DNA of 64,000 nucleotides. Source: Eukaryota sp. TZLM1-RC (lineage: Eukaryota > Metamonada: BaSk clade). The stretch is taken from contig JAUPSS010000007.1 in assembly GCA_040285825.1 (NCBI GenBank), positions 1,834,689 to 1,898,688 on the forward strand, given 5' to 3'. A program made the position numbers and the translations under genes. Shown here piece after piece: positions 40,694-50,730 of this stretch (position 1 is the stretch's first letter; each line of letters opens with the position of its first letter). Under the pieces are notes generated by a model. It was not told where the DNA came from and made no database searches. It was given only the letters and a program-made list of their open reading frames with translations.

Positions 40694-42754
40694 ATGACTA
40701 ACATTAGATCTGCAGCTACTCAATGTGTGGCCAATAGCAATAAACTTCCATCAGGCACAAATCTCAAGTTATCTCGAGTTGATCAACAGTTCAAACAAGC
40801 ACATTCTTCAGTCTCGAACCAAGTGCTTTCTCTTGCTTCGTCTATAGCATCCCATACCATGTCTCATTCTACAGAAGTCACAGATGACACATTCACTTCA
40901 AATCAACTTTCGTCTCTATTATCTTCTATCAGCGAACAATTGGACCTTGCAATGGACGCGTTACGTGCTCCTCACCGTCAACAACGTCAAGGAAACCTCA
41001 CATCAACGTCTTTCCCTCCCCAAACCAATGAGCCTACTCCTACCTCAAAACCTCCTTTCATCCCCTTCATCAAGCAAAAGCCCAACGCTCTTGTTCCTCT
41101 CACTCTTTCCACTCTTCCTGATGGTTCATATGCGCACCCATATGCCCATGAATTGATCCATCTCGAGGAGAACCATCATTGGAGTCTCCCTTCCTCCCTT
41201 CATAGGTCTAGACTCTTGTCTGAATCAGCTCTAACTTGGGTGGACACTGAGGAGAAGCTGGTTCAGTTGAAGCAGTTGTTGAGTACTTGCCAATGTTTTT
41301 CTGTCGATCTAGAACACCATTCATTAAGATCTTTCAATGGTATTACGGCTTTAATGCAGATAACAACGAATGACGATGATTTCTTGATTGATACAATATT
41401 ATTAAAACCTTATTTGCATGTCTTGAATTCGGTTTTCACCAATCCCAATATTTTAAAAATTTTCCATGGTGCGGAGCATGATATTCAATGGCTGCAACGT
41501 GATTTTGGTATTTATGTTGTCAATATGTTTGATACGAAGCAGGCAGCAAACGCTTTAGAGTTGGTTGAAAAATCATTAGCAAAATTAATCAAACAATATC
41601 TCGATATTGATCTATGTAAGAGTGACCAACTGTCTGATTGGCGAATCCGACCTCTTCCACCTTCCATGATTAACTATGCAAGGTCTGACACTCACTATTT
41701 AGAGGAGCTGAAGGACTTGATGTTGACTGAGCTTTATGAAAAAGATGAGAGCCTGGTTTATGTTGTTTTTGATAGGTCTCGAGAAGTCTGTTTGACCAGA
41801 TGGGAAAACATTGGTTTTGATTCTCATGGTTGGAAGGATGATCCCATCTTGTCTGACATCCCAGCTGACAAGCATGAGCTCATGACTGCTCTGTGGGAGT
41901 GGAGAGATTCTACCGCCAGATCCAATGATGAGAACATTAACTATGTGCTGCCAAGACAACATTTATTGGAATTGGTCAAGAAATGTCCAAAGACTCCCGA
42001 AGACCTTGCTCTTTGTTTAAGACCTTGTCCTCCGTTCGTCCTCAGGGAAGCCGTGGAAGTTTGTAGATTGGTAGTTGAGAAGAGTAATGAAAGTGTAGAA
42101 GAAGAAGAAGCAGTTTGTGGTAACAGAGTGGAAAAAAAGCAAGAAAAGAGGCCAATGGTGTCACCCATTCCCACGCAAAATTTAATTTTTCATTCCTATT
42201 GGAGTAGGGATCACAGTAGAGATCAGTCGGGTGTCACTGACAATTTGTTCAAAAATTCAAATTTTGAACCCTTGTCTCCCGTGTTCAAGCCAATCCCAAC
42301 TAAACCTCTGATTTCTGGTATCTCTGAAAAACCAATAGGTTCTGATGATTTTGTATCTAACTTGAAGAGTCTAATCAAAAGCAAGACTGCAACTGAAGCT
42401 GAGCTGCTATCTGACCAAGATTCTATACCTTCTGAATCCCAACTTTCTGATGAGGATGATGATATTTCTGTTGTGAGTATTTGTAGAAGTAGTTCAAAGG
42501 TCTCTAAAAAACCACAAAAAAAGAAGGATTCTGAGGAGCCAGTTGTTTCAAAGTCAAGTAAAGTGTTTGACGACCCCACGCTATTCATGGAAAGACTTGA
42601 ATGGACAGAAAGGAAAGACCAAAAACGACAGACCAAAAACGATGATCGACCAAGACCAGATTCCAAACCAAAAGACATGTCTTCTAGGGCCAAAGACTTT
42701 TTCAGAGGTCGGAGAGCTAAAAGGGGAAGGGGTAGAGGTAGAGGTAGATTTTAG
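40694..42754 (+). CDS. RRP6: RRP6/EXOSC10, nuclear exosome 3'-5' exonuclease
   Basis: A 686-residue member of the RNase D (DEDD-Y) family. The exonuclease domain (about 170-345) has the catalytic motifs SVDLEHHS (Exo I, near residue 203), HGAEHDIQWLQRDF (Exo II, near 259) and YARSDTHYLEEL (Exo III with Tyr, near 328). An HRDC domain follows (about 395-475: ALWEWRDSTARSNDENINYV, PRQHLLELVKKCPKTPEDLA). The C-terminal 200 residues are Ser-rich and charged and end in an RG-rich tail (RGRRAKRGRGRGRGRF), likely an RNA- or exosome-binding lasso. The N-terminal part could be a reduced PMC2NT (RRP47-binding) domain. It is single-exon. DIS3, the other exosome nuclease, is also in this window. Confidence 0.93.
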   Translation: MTNIRSAATQCVANSNKLPSGTNLKLSRVDQQFKQAHSSVSNQVLSLASSIASHTMSHSTEVTDDTFTSNQLSSLLSSISEQLDLAMDALRAPHRQQRQGNLTSTSFPPQTNEPTPTSKPPFIPFIKQKPNALVPLTLSTLPDGSYAHPYAHELIHLEENHHWSLPSSLHRSRLLSESALTWVDTEEKLVQLKQLLSTCQCFSVDLEHHSLRSFNGITALMQITTNDDDFLIDTILLKPYLHVLNSVFTNPNILKIFHGAEHDIQWLQRDFGIYVVNMFDTKQAANALELVEKSLAKLIKQYLDIDLCKSDQLSDWRIRPLPPSMINYARSDTHYLEELKDLMLTELYEKDESLVYVVFDRSREVCLTRWENIGFDSHGWKDDPILSDIPADKHELMTALWEWRDSTARSNDENINYVLPRQHLLELVKKCPKTPEDLALCLRPCPPFVLREAVEVCRLVVEKSNESVEEEEAVCGNRVEKKQEKRPMVSPIPTQNLIFHSYWSRDHSRDQSGVTDNLFKNSNFEPLSPVFKPIPTKPLISGISEKPIGSDDFVSNLKSLIKSKTATEAELLSDQDSIPSESQLSDEDDDISVVSICRSSSKVSKKPQKKKDSEEPVVSKSSKVFDDPTLFMERLEWTERKDQKRQTKNDDRPRPDSKPKDMSSRAKDFFRGRRAKRGRGRGRGRF

Positions 42755-43605
42755 ATTTATTCAATTTAATTTAAGATTAATGTTAGTAATTCAAATTAAT
42801 TTAACAATGAAAATAAAAATTAATTATTTACTTGTGAATTGCTTTGCATAAGAGGAATCGAACTAAGATTACTTGCTATAAATTAACGCTTCCCTTTTCG
42901 TTGACATGGTCCGATTCTGACCTATTCTCAAAGTTCGAGTAATAATCAGGGTGTTTTATCAAATGAGATAGGTATGTGGTATATCGTGGTCCTGAGGCTT
43001 AACAGTTAGCATACAAGATATCCCAATTAAATTGACAGCCTCTTTTACAGACAAAATAGAAAAATAAAATAGAGTAATTTGAAATTCAATGTAGAGTTGA
43101 AACATTTGTCGAGTGTCAATTAGAATCGTCAATGTATTATATCATATTAAACATGGAAAATATAAATGTTGACTGTCGATGTTTCATTTACATCCGAGAT
43201 TCATTCAGTTTGCAATTAATTTTTTCTTGATTGTAAAGCCTTTATCTATGGTAATTAAGTCGAAAAATGCCTAATAGAACTGAACCATTGGCTTCAGTGT
43301 TTTCGTTATGTCATTTTGGACCTGCTACGTTGTGTAACATTTTATGCAGTTGTTCAAGTTATCAATCCCGGAAATCTATAATAGACCTTAGAAAACAAAA
43401 CATGGAAATTCAAAAATTGTTTTGAGAATATATTTGGTTGTATCGTGATCTTGTTGAACACATCATAAAAAAGATGAAGACCAAACTTAACTTTGCACAA
43501 CTTTTTAAGTTTTGGGGTTTAAACTTTGTGAATAAGAGTAAAATAGTAGACATACATTGGAAAGTATGAAATTTCACATTGTTCAATTCTTATTGTCCAA
43601 TAGTT
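42755..43605. other. Intergenic, no gene seen
   Basis: About 850 bp downstream of RRP6, AT-rich. A string AGGAATCGAAC at about 42852 resembles the T-arm of a tRNA on the minus strand, but no cloverleaf forms around it. Confidence 0.45.
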
Positions 43606-43609
43606 TTTT

Positions 43610-43831
43610 TTGGTTGTATCTATTCTGTTTGAAGCTACTGCACGAAGAATAATTTCTAATAAATGCACTTCACTGATGACAAAATTGACAATTCCAAAAT
43701 CTACAATGAAAACCATCTGTCAAGAATTAGCATTTCAAGCTCTCAATTGCTCGTACCGCAACTTTTCTGCTAGAGAATCTCGTACATGGTTGTCTGATGG
43801 AATTGTATACTATGTAACCCATGCGTGGTGA
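43610..43831 (+). pseudogene. Possible mariner/Tc1-type transposase helix-turn-helix remnant
   Basis: The frame ATARRIISNKCTSLMTKLTI then PKSTMKTICQELAFQALNCS resembles the second helix-turn-helix of mariner-like transposases (a 'P.ST/RT....ICKELGFKAY..'-type pattern), followed by RNFSARESRTWLSDG. No DDE catalytic part is recognisable downstream. Weak, and based on pattern only. Confidence 0.35.
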
Positions 43832-43834
43832 CAT

Positions 43835-44262
43835 AAAAGTGTTGCAAGCTCAGTATTTCACATTGATTGTAGGGTTTGATAGGTTCACATGCTGTTTGTT
43901 ATTAAGAATGCGTATTTTTTACTTATTGACCTTCATTTATTCTTCCAAAGCATAAATTGACTCAAGCAATGCGTTCAAGGATAGGATTTTTCGAACCATT
44001 CCAGAAATTTCAAAAAAAAATTTGAACCATTTACAACTGTTCTGCACGGAAGTTTTAGTCCAAGTTCAAAAGAAATTTGGATTCCTATTCAATAGTACTT
44101 TCTGGAAAAAGAGACCTATTTTTACTGCCTTCAGAATGATGTTTAAAAATATGGAAAAATGAATGATAAAATTTGGAGAACTCTTCAAAAAAAAACTTCT
44201 GACAGGTTGGGATCATTCCAATGCAGACCACCTCTTCCAGTTGAGTCATTATGAGAAGATTG
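43835..44262. other. Intergenic, no gene seen
   Basis: About 430 bp with no supported frame; it may hold further decayed transposase sequence. Confidence 0.4.
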
Positions 44263-44267
44263 TTTTG

Positions 44268-44325
44268 AATTATTTATTATTATATACTATTATAGTATTT
44301 ATAATAATAATAATTTATTTTTGAG
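44268..44325. repeat. AT-rich inverted repeat near the 3' end of STX16
   Basis: A nearly perfect palindrome centred on ATACTATTATAGTAT (about 44285-44299), flanked by ATTATTAT and ATAATAAT arms. It lies 40-100 bp beyond the stop codon of the convergently oriented STX16 gene and could act in transcript 3'-end formation, or simply be an AT hairpin. Confidence 0.5.
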
Positions 44326-44365
44326 TAAGGAAGGAAATACTCCAAGTTGTTCCGATTCAAAGGAT

Positions 44366-45211
44366 TTACCTTCTAGTCCAATAAACAATAAACAAAACAA
44401 AAACTATTACAAACTGCAACATGATACAATAATTAAGCCTCTTTCTTCTTAACCTATCTGCCGCATTCTCTAAGTGATTGAGAGCAGAAGCAGTATCTTT
44501 TTCGGCCATTTCTATATTTACATCTATTTGATCAATTAAAGACCCTTGTTCCACAACCAATGCTGACATATCTCTAAAGATTCCGGCAATGTTTTCAAGT
44601 TGCTCTGTGATGTTATTGATTTCTGTGGAATGTTCTTCGACCAAATCAGCAAAGAGAGTGGCCTGGGCGTTCTGGTTTTCGGTAAATCCAATGTCAACTT
44701 CTTCATCAAAGGACTTAATGGCTGAGAGATAGCTCTTCTGTCGTTGCCTAAATGTTTGGGAAAGTTGGGTTGCCTTGGATGCGAGCGATTGAACAACATT
44801 GTCCCGAACAACCTTTACTTCACTGGGTATAGCTGAGGGGTAATTAGATATCGACTTAATCTTACGTTCCACGAGTTGGAAGGACTGAGTGATTCTGCTG
44901 GTGAGGGCATCAACCCTAGTTCTAATCTTCCGGTCATTACCAAAAGAAGTGGTTAAATCACGAGATTGTTCAGTTTGAAGGTTGTCCATAAACGACTGTA
45001 TTTGTACGAGCTCAGCTTCAACTTCTTTTTGTTTCTCCACCCAAGCAGGAACTACAGAAGTATCTATGGCTACCTCGCTGGAGGAGGAAAGAAGGTGTTG
45101 AGAGGCTGAATCCTTGCCAAGAATAGATGACTTTCGAGAACGTAATGAGTCAGACCTGTATTGCGAGAAGCGATTGGTGTAATCAGTGAAGACAGCTAGA
45201 GTTGAAGGCAT
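44366..45211 (-). CDS. STX16: Syntaxin 16/TLG2-type Qa-SNARE
   Basis: A 281-residue Qa-SNARE for endosome-to-trans-Golgi fusion. I chose the start at 45211 (MPSTLAVFTDYTNRFSQYRS) because syntaxin-16 proteins start with such a short Arg/Phe-containing peptide, which binds the SM protein VPS45; an upstream in-frame ATG at 45262 lacks similarity. VVPAWVEKQKEVEAELVQIQ matches the conserved P-x-W-V segment. The Habc-like helices run over about 60-165. The SNARE motif (about 180-245) contains IAGIFRDMSALVVEQGSLID with the zero-layer Gln in VEQG. A C-terminal anchor (MLQFVIVFVLFIVYW) ends the protein. Confidence 0.9.
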   Translation of the reverse strand: MPSTLAVFTDYTNRFSQYRSDSLRSRKSSILGKDSASQHLLSSSSEVAIDTSVVPAWVEKQKEVEAELVQIQSFMDNLQTEQSRDLTTSFGNDRKIRTRVDALTSRITQSFQLVERKIKSISNYPSAIPSEVKVVRDNVVQSLASKATQLSQTFRQRQKSYLSAIKSFDEEVDIGFTENQNAQATLFADLVEEHSTEINNITEQLENIAGIFRDMSALVVEQGSLIDQIDVNIEMAEKDTASALNHLENAADRLRRKRLNYCIMLQFVIVFVLFIVYWTRR

Positions 45212-46547
45212 TGTTTGAGATAAAAGATGAAAGAATCTACTTGGTGTCACAGAATTGTGCACATAATTGTGAAAAATTATCTTTTATTAATTCCTATATA
45301 CCCAACCCTCTTTTCTTTCCCTAGACAGCTATCAGGTGGCTACTGCTAATAATGTCTCACTAAAAACATTTTTATGTGGATCATGGTTCTCCTCAACAAC
45401 AAACATGGTTCTAAAAAATATTTTCAAATAAGGTTGTTGAGATGTAAAACTTAACACCAACAGTACACAATTCAATCACACACATTTGTTGTGACTATTC
45501 ATGCACTTGTTCCCTATTTTATAGAATAAATACTGATTGTTTGTTTTATTGACATGGCATATTCTTATTTGTTCAAATAGTTCACTTTAGAAAATTTATC
45601 ACAAAATTCGGAATAGAAAACAAGGAAAAACACTGCATAGTTATTTTAGACAATAAAATCATCTGTTTGTTTGATACAAATAGACCCACAAAATGAGTGG
45701 AAATTACAAAAAAAAGGTTAACTGTCCATAAGATCAACTTCAACTGTAGCATGGTAGATTTCTCCAGCAAATGGTGCACTTAACTAAATAAATAGAACTC
45801 ATTCTACCATTTTTTCAAAAATTGATAAGACAGTATTTTTGATTGTTGAATAATACAATATACTTGTTGTCAAAACACAGCTATCTCCACTTCAAAAAAT
45901 TCACACTATCGAAGAACTAAAAATATTGCTTATTTCTTTTGATTCTATCATCCAATTTCCACAAGAGGTGATCTCTATTGGACTTGGTTGTTTCATTAAT
46001 CAATTTCTAGACATGGACATAATGCAAGTTAGCAGCTGACCACATCGGCGGATTCATTGCTCTGATAAACTTTTTCAAAACCTACAAAAATCAGTGGGTG
46101 AATCTTGACTCAACTTCTACATCTCGAAAGCGTTTGACTGTTTCAGTCTATTGATAACCCTAACCCTTTTCTTCATACGGTGGTTTTCGACCTTAAACTT
46201 TGCACCGTAGGGAACTCTGTTCTTGTTTTAAAGTTGGTCCGTTTTCAGTGGAAGATGTCTTCGGACAATTCAGAGGTCTGCCTCGCTTGAGTCATCTCAC
46301 CCTTTAATGCAACAACTGTTTTTGTCTTTCTCCTGACTGGACTTTGACCTGTATATCTTATAGTGTCAGGAAGCCGGCCGTATTTTTCTTATATCCATTG
46401 TGACGTCTATTCATCACGAATTCATCTTATTGGTTGTGGCTAGGTCACACACTTCATCTTAGACAATGGTTTAGCTGGCTAATTGTGTCGAATGATGCAT
46501 CTTCTATACAATCAAATTTATTTTGTTTCATAATGACTCAATACCAA
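45212..46547. other. Long intergenic region between STX16 and GPI
   Basis: About 1.3 kb. At 46140-46450 one plus-strand frame reads LIDNPNPFLHTVVFDLKLCT, then VGNSVLVLKLVRFQWKMSS, with stops further on, so it may be a decayed gene or element; no family recognised. TAACCCTAACCC at 46153 is only two telomere-like units. Nothing else is seen. Confidence 0.4.
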
Positions 46548-48309
46548 TTACTTACGGACTACCTCAAAAACAAACTTACCATCATCAAAGCTACGATTAA
46601 ATCCAGTCAGTTGGTTGATTAGAAGTGGATATGCATTATCAACATTCCAATTGGCTGACATGTCATTTAAAATGGCCTCCACTGTATCTTTACAATCAGT
46701 TTGTAATTCATTTGAGGCTTTTTCAATTAACAAGTCAGCTGTTCCACTGGTGAAATGACCATTACCAATATACTGTTCCAATTTTAGAGAAACCTTATTG
46801 AAATTGTTGGCTGCGAGTTTGCCTGCCTGGACTCCTGGTTGATCATATGCATTAGTACGCTTGAGAGCTGCTAAACAACTAACAATTCTTTCTTCAAGGG
46901 CAATTAAGAGGCCAATAGCATATTCGTTACGTTCTTCAAGTTGAATAGACATCCAGCTTCTACCATTGGCACTTAAGGCTTGCTGAGTACCCTTGACAAA
47001 ACCTAACAATTGGCGACCCATAGACCCTGTTTTGGTGTTAAGAAAATCAGCATTACGCTTACGGAAGCTAATGAATCTAACAAAGGCATCATCAATTCCT
47101 TTCTGGATTTGCTGCATAAATGCATGTTGTTCTCCAGTACCAACTGAGATTATTTGACATTAAAACAAAACATACCACCCCCAAACTGAAATTAATTCCA
47201 AATGAATAGAAACATACCACAGTTAGTCCATATCTGGAAGGAACTCCATCAATATCATACTCCTATGCTTAGAATTCAATTCATAAAAAATACCTTTCCA
47301 AGAGATTCCATATACAACTGCTGTAAGTAATGAGATACCTCCTTGAGATAATCAGAATACCCTAAAACTATCATATTCTTCCTACCTTCTTCCTGGAATA
47401 GTTTATCTATTCCAAGTGATATCAAGAGAGCTGGATTCTCCTTGATAGAAGGTTTACGGGTAAGTTCATCCATATCAGACATTCCTAAAACGAACTGGGC
47501 AAAATCTAGACCTCCAAAAGCAGCAGGAACCATACCAATAGCTGAAACAATGGAGGTTCTACCTCCTGTTTCTTCTTTCATGTACCAAATGAATCTATAG
47601 TTATCTGTTCTGGCCTTCTTATCAAAAGGAGACCCTTCTGTTGTGACTGCACAGTTGCGAGAACCAATGTCAAGGTTTTTATCATTGAGCATTTTTGAAA
47701 AAGCCTCAAGATTTCCAGCAGTTTCTGCGGTAGAACCAGACTTACTCATGTGAACGCAAAGAGTCGATTCCACTGAGATGCGACTAAAAAGGTCATGGAA
47801 GCTTTCTGGATCGGTATTTGACACAAAGTGTAGCTTAAGAGGCAGATAATCATTATAACTTTCACCCTTTTGCGAGATAAGAAGCATCAATGGACCAAGG
47901 AATGATCCACCAATAGAGTTGAAGACTACATCAGTAAAAACGTGTCCTTCCTTTGTCTTTCCTCCTGAAATGATGGATTGGACATCCTGCACAACTTTCT
48001 TATTGTAATCAAGTGTACTTTGCAAGGATCGAGATAGAAAGTCTCCTGAACCTTGAGGTTGCTTGATGCGATGGTTGTAATGGTCAACTCTACGGTTCTC
48101 CGATTCAGACTTGACGGCAGTAGCTAGAGTTAGAGACAAGCACAATCAATCATACTGTTGACTATTTCGCCTTGTTCGATTGCTTCAATATTGTCAAAGA
48201 TATGCATGACAGCGAGATTGTATTTTCGTTCCAGGGTGTCAATACATTGTAAGGATCGAAATCCAGAGAGATCTAATGTAAAACCTGTTTTGGAGTCGTG
48301 GAAGAGCAT
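46548..48309 (-). CDS. GPI: Glucose-6-phosphate isomerase, bacterial/plastid type, five exons with a 10-nt microexon
   Basis: Interconverts glucose-6-phosphate and fructose-6-phosphate in glycolysis. Exons (minus strand): 48309-48156, 48123-47294, 47262-47218, 47185-47176 (10 nt, TTTGGGGGTG) and 47143-46548, separated by introns of 32, 31, 32 and 32 nt, all GT-AG. They sum to 1,635 nt, 544 residues, in frame throughout. Motifs: NHRIKQPQGSGDFLSRS, SVESTLCVHMSKSGSTAETA (phosphate binding), GGRTSIVSAIGMVPAA, and EQHAFMQQIQKG with the catalytic His just after the microexon. SKSGSTAET and LGKEYDIDG are of the cyanobacterial/plastid/chlamydial type rather than the animal-fungal type (SKTFTTQET). 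There is no N-terminal transit extension, so it is probably cytosolic. Confidence 0.93.
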
Positions 48310-48588
48310 TTATGGGAAGTCGAGGAGATGGAAAATGTAAGAAAAGAGATTGATTGGTCACCTGAATTCCTGCTGAAAAAAAACTAGAGAAAATTACAAA
48401 AATAGTAATTTACATTTATACCTACAAATTCCAAATACTTAAAGTACTTAAAGAAATACTTAAAGAAATACAGCAGTACTTACTGGAATTCCAGGAATAA
48501 TGGAATTCAAAGGTATGATTACAATTTAATTTGTCCTGCGATCTATTGGCCAACGTCAAAGCCTTAGTTGAGCTGATATGTCTTCGTG

Positions 48589-49077
48589 ATGGCCCTGGCA
48601 ATGTATACAAAACATGAGTTTTGTATGAATCTAAAAACAAACTCCAGCTTCCCGTTCTTACGTGTAGCTCACGCCACGGTAGCAAAACAATGGTTATTAT
48701 CTCGTGACCAAATAGATGGTCCGGTAAGTGTGTGGGCTATAGTTGTAATTCCGAGTTACGTAATACATCTATTAGACCAGGACGACACTCACAATTTCGT
48801 AAAGTCGCCGATTGTCCAGTCAAATAAATACTATTCACCTCATACGATGATCTGGAACAAACCATCTTTTATTAACGTAGTGATAAAACAAGATGTTAAA
48901 CAGGGGATTGTGGCAGTTGAAACAAACTATGTCACGGTTTGGCGAGTAAAACAAATAGGTATTAATAGAATCTTTAGATCATACGAAGAAAACTTTGTTA
49001 TGTTTGCTATATTATTATTTTTAATGTTGAGAAGAACCAACAGGAGGGCGACAGAGACCGAGTTGAATGTCCGATAG
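48589..49077 (+). CDS. Unrecognised open reading frame, possible tail-anchored protein
   Basis: A 162-codon frame from ATG 48589, between two minus-strand genes. It reads HATVAKQWLLSRDQIDGPVS, then NVVIKQDVKQGIVAVETNYV, ending with a hydrophobic segment NFVMFAILLFLMLRR and a basic tail, which would suit a C-terminal membrane anchor. A possible 32-nt intron (GTAAGT...TCCGAG, 48723-48754) would cut it short, so the gene model is uncertain. No family known to me. Confidence 0.4.
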   Translation: MALAMYTKHEFCMNLKTNSSFPFLRVAHATVAKQWLLSRDQIDGPVSVWAIVVIPSYVIHLLDQDDTHNFVKSPIVQSNKYYSPHTMIWNKPSFINVVIKQDVKQGIVAVETNYVTVWRVKQIGINRIFRSYEENFVMFAILLFLMLRRTNRRATETELNVR

Positions 49078-49173
49078 AAAGAATAAGGAAAGGCGGGAGA
49101 AAACGTGACTATTTTTGTAATTCACTGAGAAAACTAGTATTGACTTAATTAAATTATATTCTATTTACACATC

Positions 49174-50454
49174 TCAATGTACTAAGTTTTTAGATCGAAT
49201 TTCTGTGCTGCTTATATCCTCTCTAAAGTTGTCCAAACTCAAAAAGATATCAGTATGTTCTTCACAATCCCACTGTTTGAACTCACCATCTACCAATCTT
49301 CCAGCTACAACAAACCTTCCTCCTAAGTTAGCAAACCAAGAAAAGAGGGAGTTCATTTCTGTGGTAGACTTATAGTACTTGGGATTAATGATTCGAATGG
49401 CGGTGTCATAACCAATAATAAACAAGGGTTCCCACTGTGAAAAAGATAAAATAAAGGATGTTTTCTCAAAAAACGTAGGAAATAATGTTACCAAAACTCC
49501 TGAAAACAGTGAATCACTAGTGAATTGTCCCAATCGTTGATTCAGCTCATCTTCTGAAATCCAGCCCTTATCAGCATTATGTGCTGCTATTTCGGCAAAG
49601 ACTGGAAGATGGAACTGAGACATAAACGACTCAGCCATAGACAGATGTCCAGAGTGAAGAGGGTTGAATGAACCACAAAGAAGTGCAAACTGTGTTGGAA
49701 GCTTCAGTTTTGGATCAAAAACAAGCCTAGCTTCTCCATACATATAACAAGAAAGCAAAGAAGATCTGCAATTAGGTTGAAAAGACTTGAAGGTGTGTTT
49801 AAAAGTGTGTTCTTCACAGTTGGTTAATTCTATCCTATCATTGATTCCCATGGCAGTGGCTAAAAGGTTAAGACAAGCAAAACCAGCAGTTAATTCCTGG
49901 TCTTTTCGTTGATTTAAAACATCATCATTTGTTTTACTAAAGGAAAGCGATGACGTATGAATGACACAGTCACCATTTGAATGAGAAAGGACTACAATGT
50001 AGGCTTTATCACTTCCCCTCCTGGGAGGCAGAGTAGCAAAGGCACTTGAAACCCCAACTGCAATGACTGAAGGAATATCAGGATTAATGCGATGAATGTA
50101 TCGTAAAGCTGCACCTGCAAGATCAAAAGAAGTTGAGAGAGAACAATAATGAATCGGTTCGAAGCCCAAAAAGTCATTTGTAATATCTGTGTGATAACCA
50201 TGGAAGCTACCAAGAAAACTCTTTGATGCACCAAAAACTGATGTCATGAGAGCAGGTGCCGCACAACTGCCTGAACTAGAGATGAAAATACAAGGATTCT
50301 TCGAGTGACCATTAATTTTGTTGACAAGAGATTCATGGCAAGACATAAGTTGAGGTGCTCTGAAGTGAAGTAGCTGTTGAATTTGTGAGGTTTTTAGTAG
50401 ATGAATACTTTCTTGAGAGTGATCGTCCAACAACGCACTTATCCAAAACTCCAT
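49174..50454 (-). CDS. CinA-like domain fused to a nucleotidyltransferase
   Basis: A 426-residue two-domain protein. The N-terminal part (about 45-180) follows the CinA/PncC amidohydrolase pattern: PCIFISSSGSCAAPALMTSV, LGSFHGYHTDITNDFLG, VGVSSAFATLPPRRGSDKAY. The C-terminal part (about 255-426) is an adenylyl/cytidylyltransferase fold with the HxGH motif in CGSFNPLHSGHLSMAES and the closing ISSTEIR signature (DISSTEIRSKN). The same fusion is known in plants and other eukaryotes. A link to NAD recycling (NMN deamidase plus NMN adenylyltransferase) is suggestive but unproven. The ATG at 50454 is used; the frame extends five codons upstream from a GTG only. Confidence 0.75.
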   Translation of the reverse strand: MEFWISALLDDHSQESIHLLKTSQIQQLLHFRAPQLMSCHESLVNKINGHSKNPCIFISSSGSCAAPALMTSVFGASKSFLGSFHGYHTDITNDFLGFEPIHYCSLSTSFDLAGAALRYIHRINPDIPSVIAVGVSSAFATLPPRRGSDKAYIVVLSHSNGDCVIHTSSLSFSKTNDDVLNQRKDQELTAGFACLNLLATAMGINDRIELTNCEEHTFKHTFKSFQPNCRSSLLSCYMYGEARLVFDPKLKLPTQFALLCGSFNPLHSGHLSMAESFMSQFHLPVFAEIAAHNADKGWISEDELNQRLGQFTSDSLFSGVLVTLFPTFFEKTSFILSFSQWEPLFIIGYDTAIRIINPKYYKSTTEMNSLFSWFANLGGRFVVAGRLVDGEFKQWDCEEHTDIFLSLDNFREDISSTEIRSKNLVH

Positions 50455-50479
50455 ATCCCTGAACCACACTTTTTAAAAC

Positions 50480-50730
50480 ATATCTTTATTCAATAAACTA
50501 CACCTTTTAAAGTTAGTCTCTCCGTGGACATCTACTACGTTTGTGACCAAACTCTTTACAAATACCACATCTTTGCTTCTTGGGCAGTACTTGTGCAGGT
50601 TGATTTTTATCATCACCCACAAGCGGTAATCATCGGACAAGTTTAGCAGGTGATACAACACCTTTTTACGAAAGGATTCTTTCAAAATGAACGAACGAAC
50701 ATTAGACGGTTTGTCTTCTTTAGGCACATC
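50480..50730 (-). pseudogene. Transposase or Gag C-terminal remnant with CCHC knuckle
   Basis: On the minus strand one frame reads QPAQVLPKKQRCGICKEFGH then KRSRCPRRD and a stop: a perfect CX2CX4HX4C knuckle at a C-terminus. The same arrangement ends the MULE transposase remnant at 62.5 kb (CSLCRNFGHTRRRC), so this is probably the tail of a related MULE. Upstream codons are in a different frame (HLLNLSDDYRLWVM), so it is broken. Confidence 0.55.

Noticed and set aside
42848-42925. Possible tRNA on the minus strand (TTCGATTCCT T-arm-like string)
   Set aside because: No matching acceptor stem, anticodon arm or D-arm could be folded around it.
45212-45262. Longer syntaxin 16 N-terminus (17 extra residues)
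   Set aside because: The MPST...FTDYTNRF start fits the conserved N-peptide of the family better than the upstream Met.
46150-46165. Telomere-like TAACCCTAACCC
   Set aside because: Only two units inside non-repetitive sequence; not a telomere and not long enough for an interstitial array.
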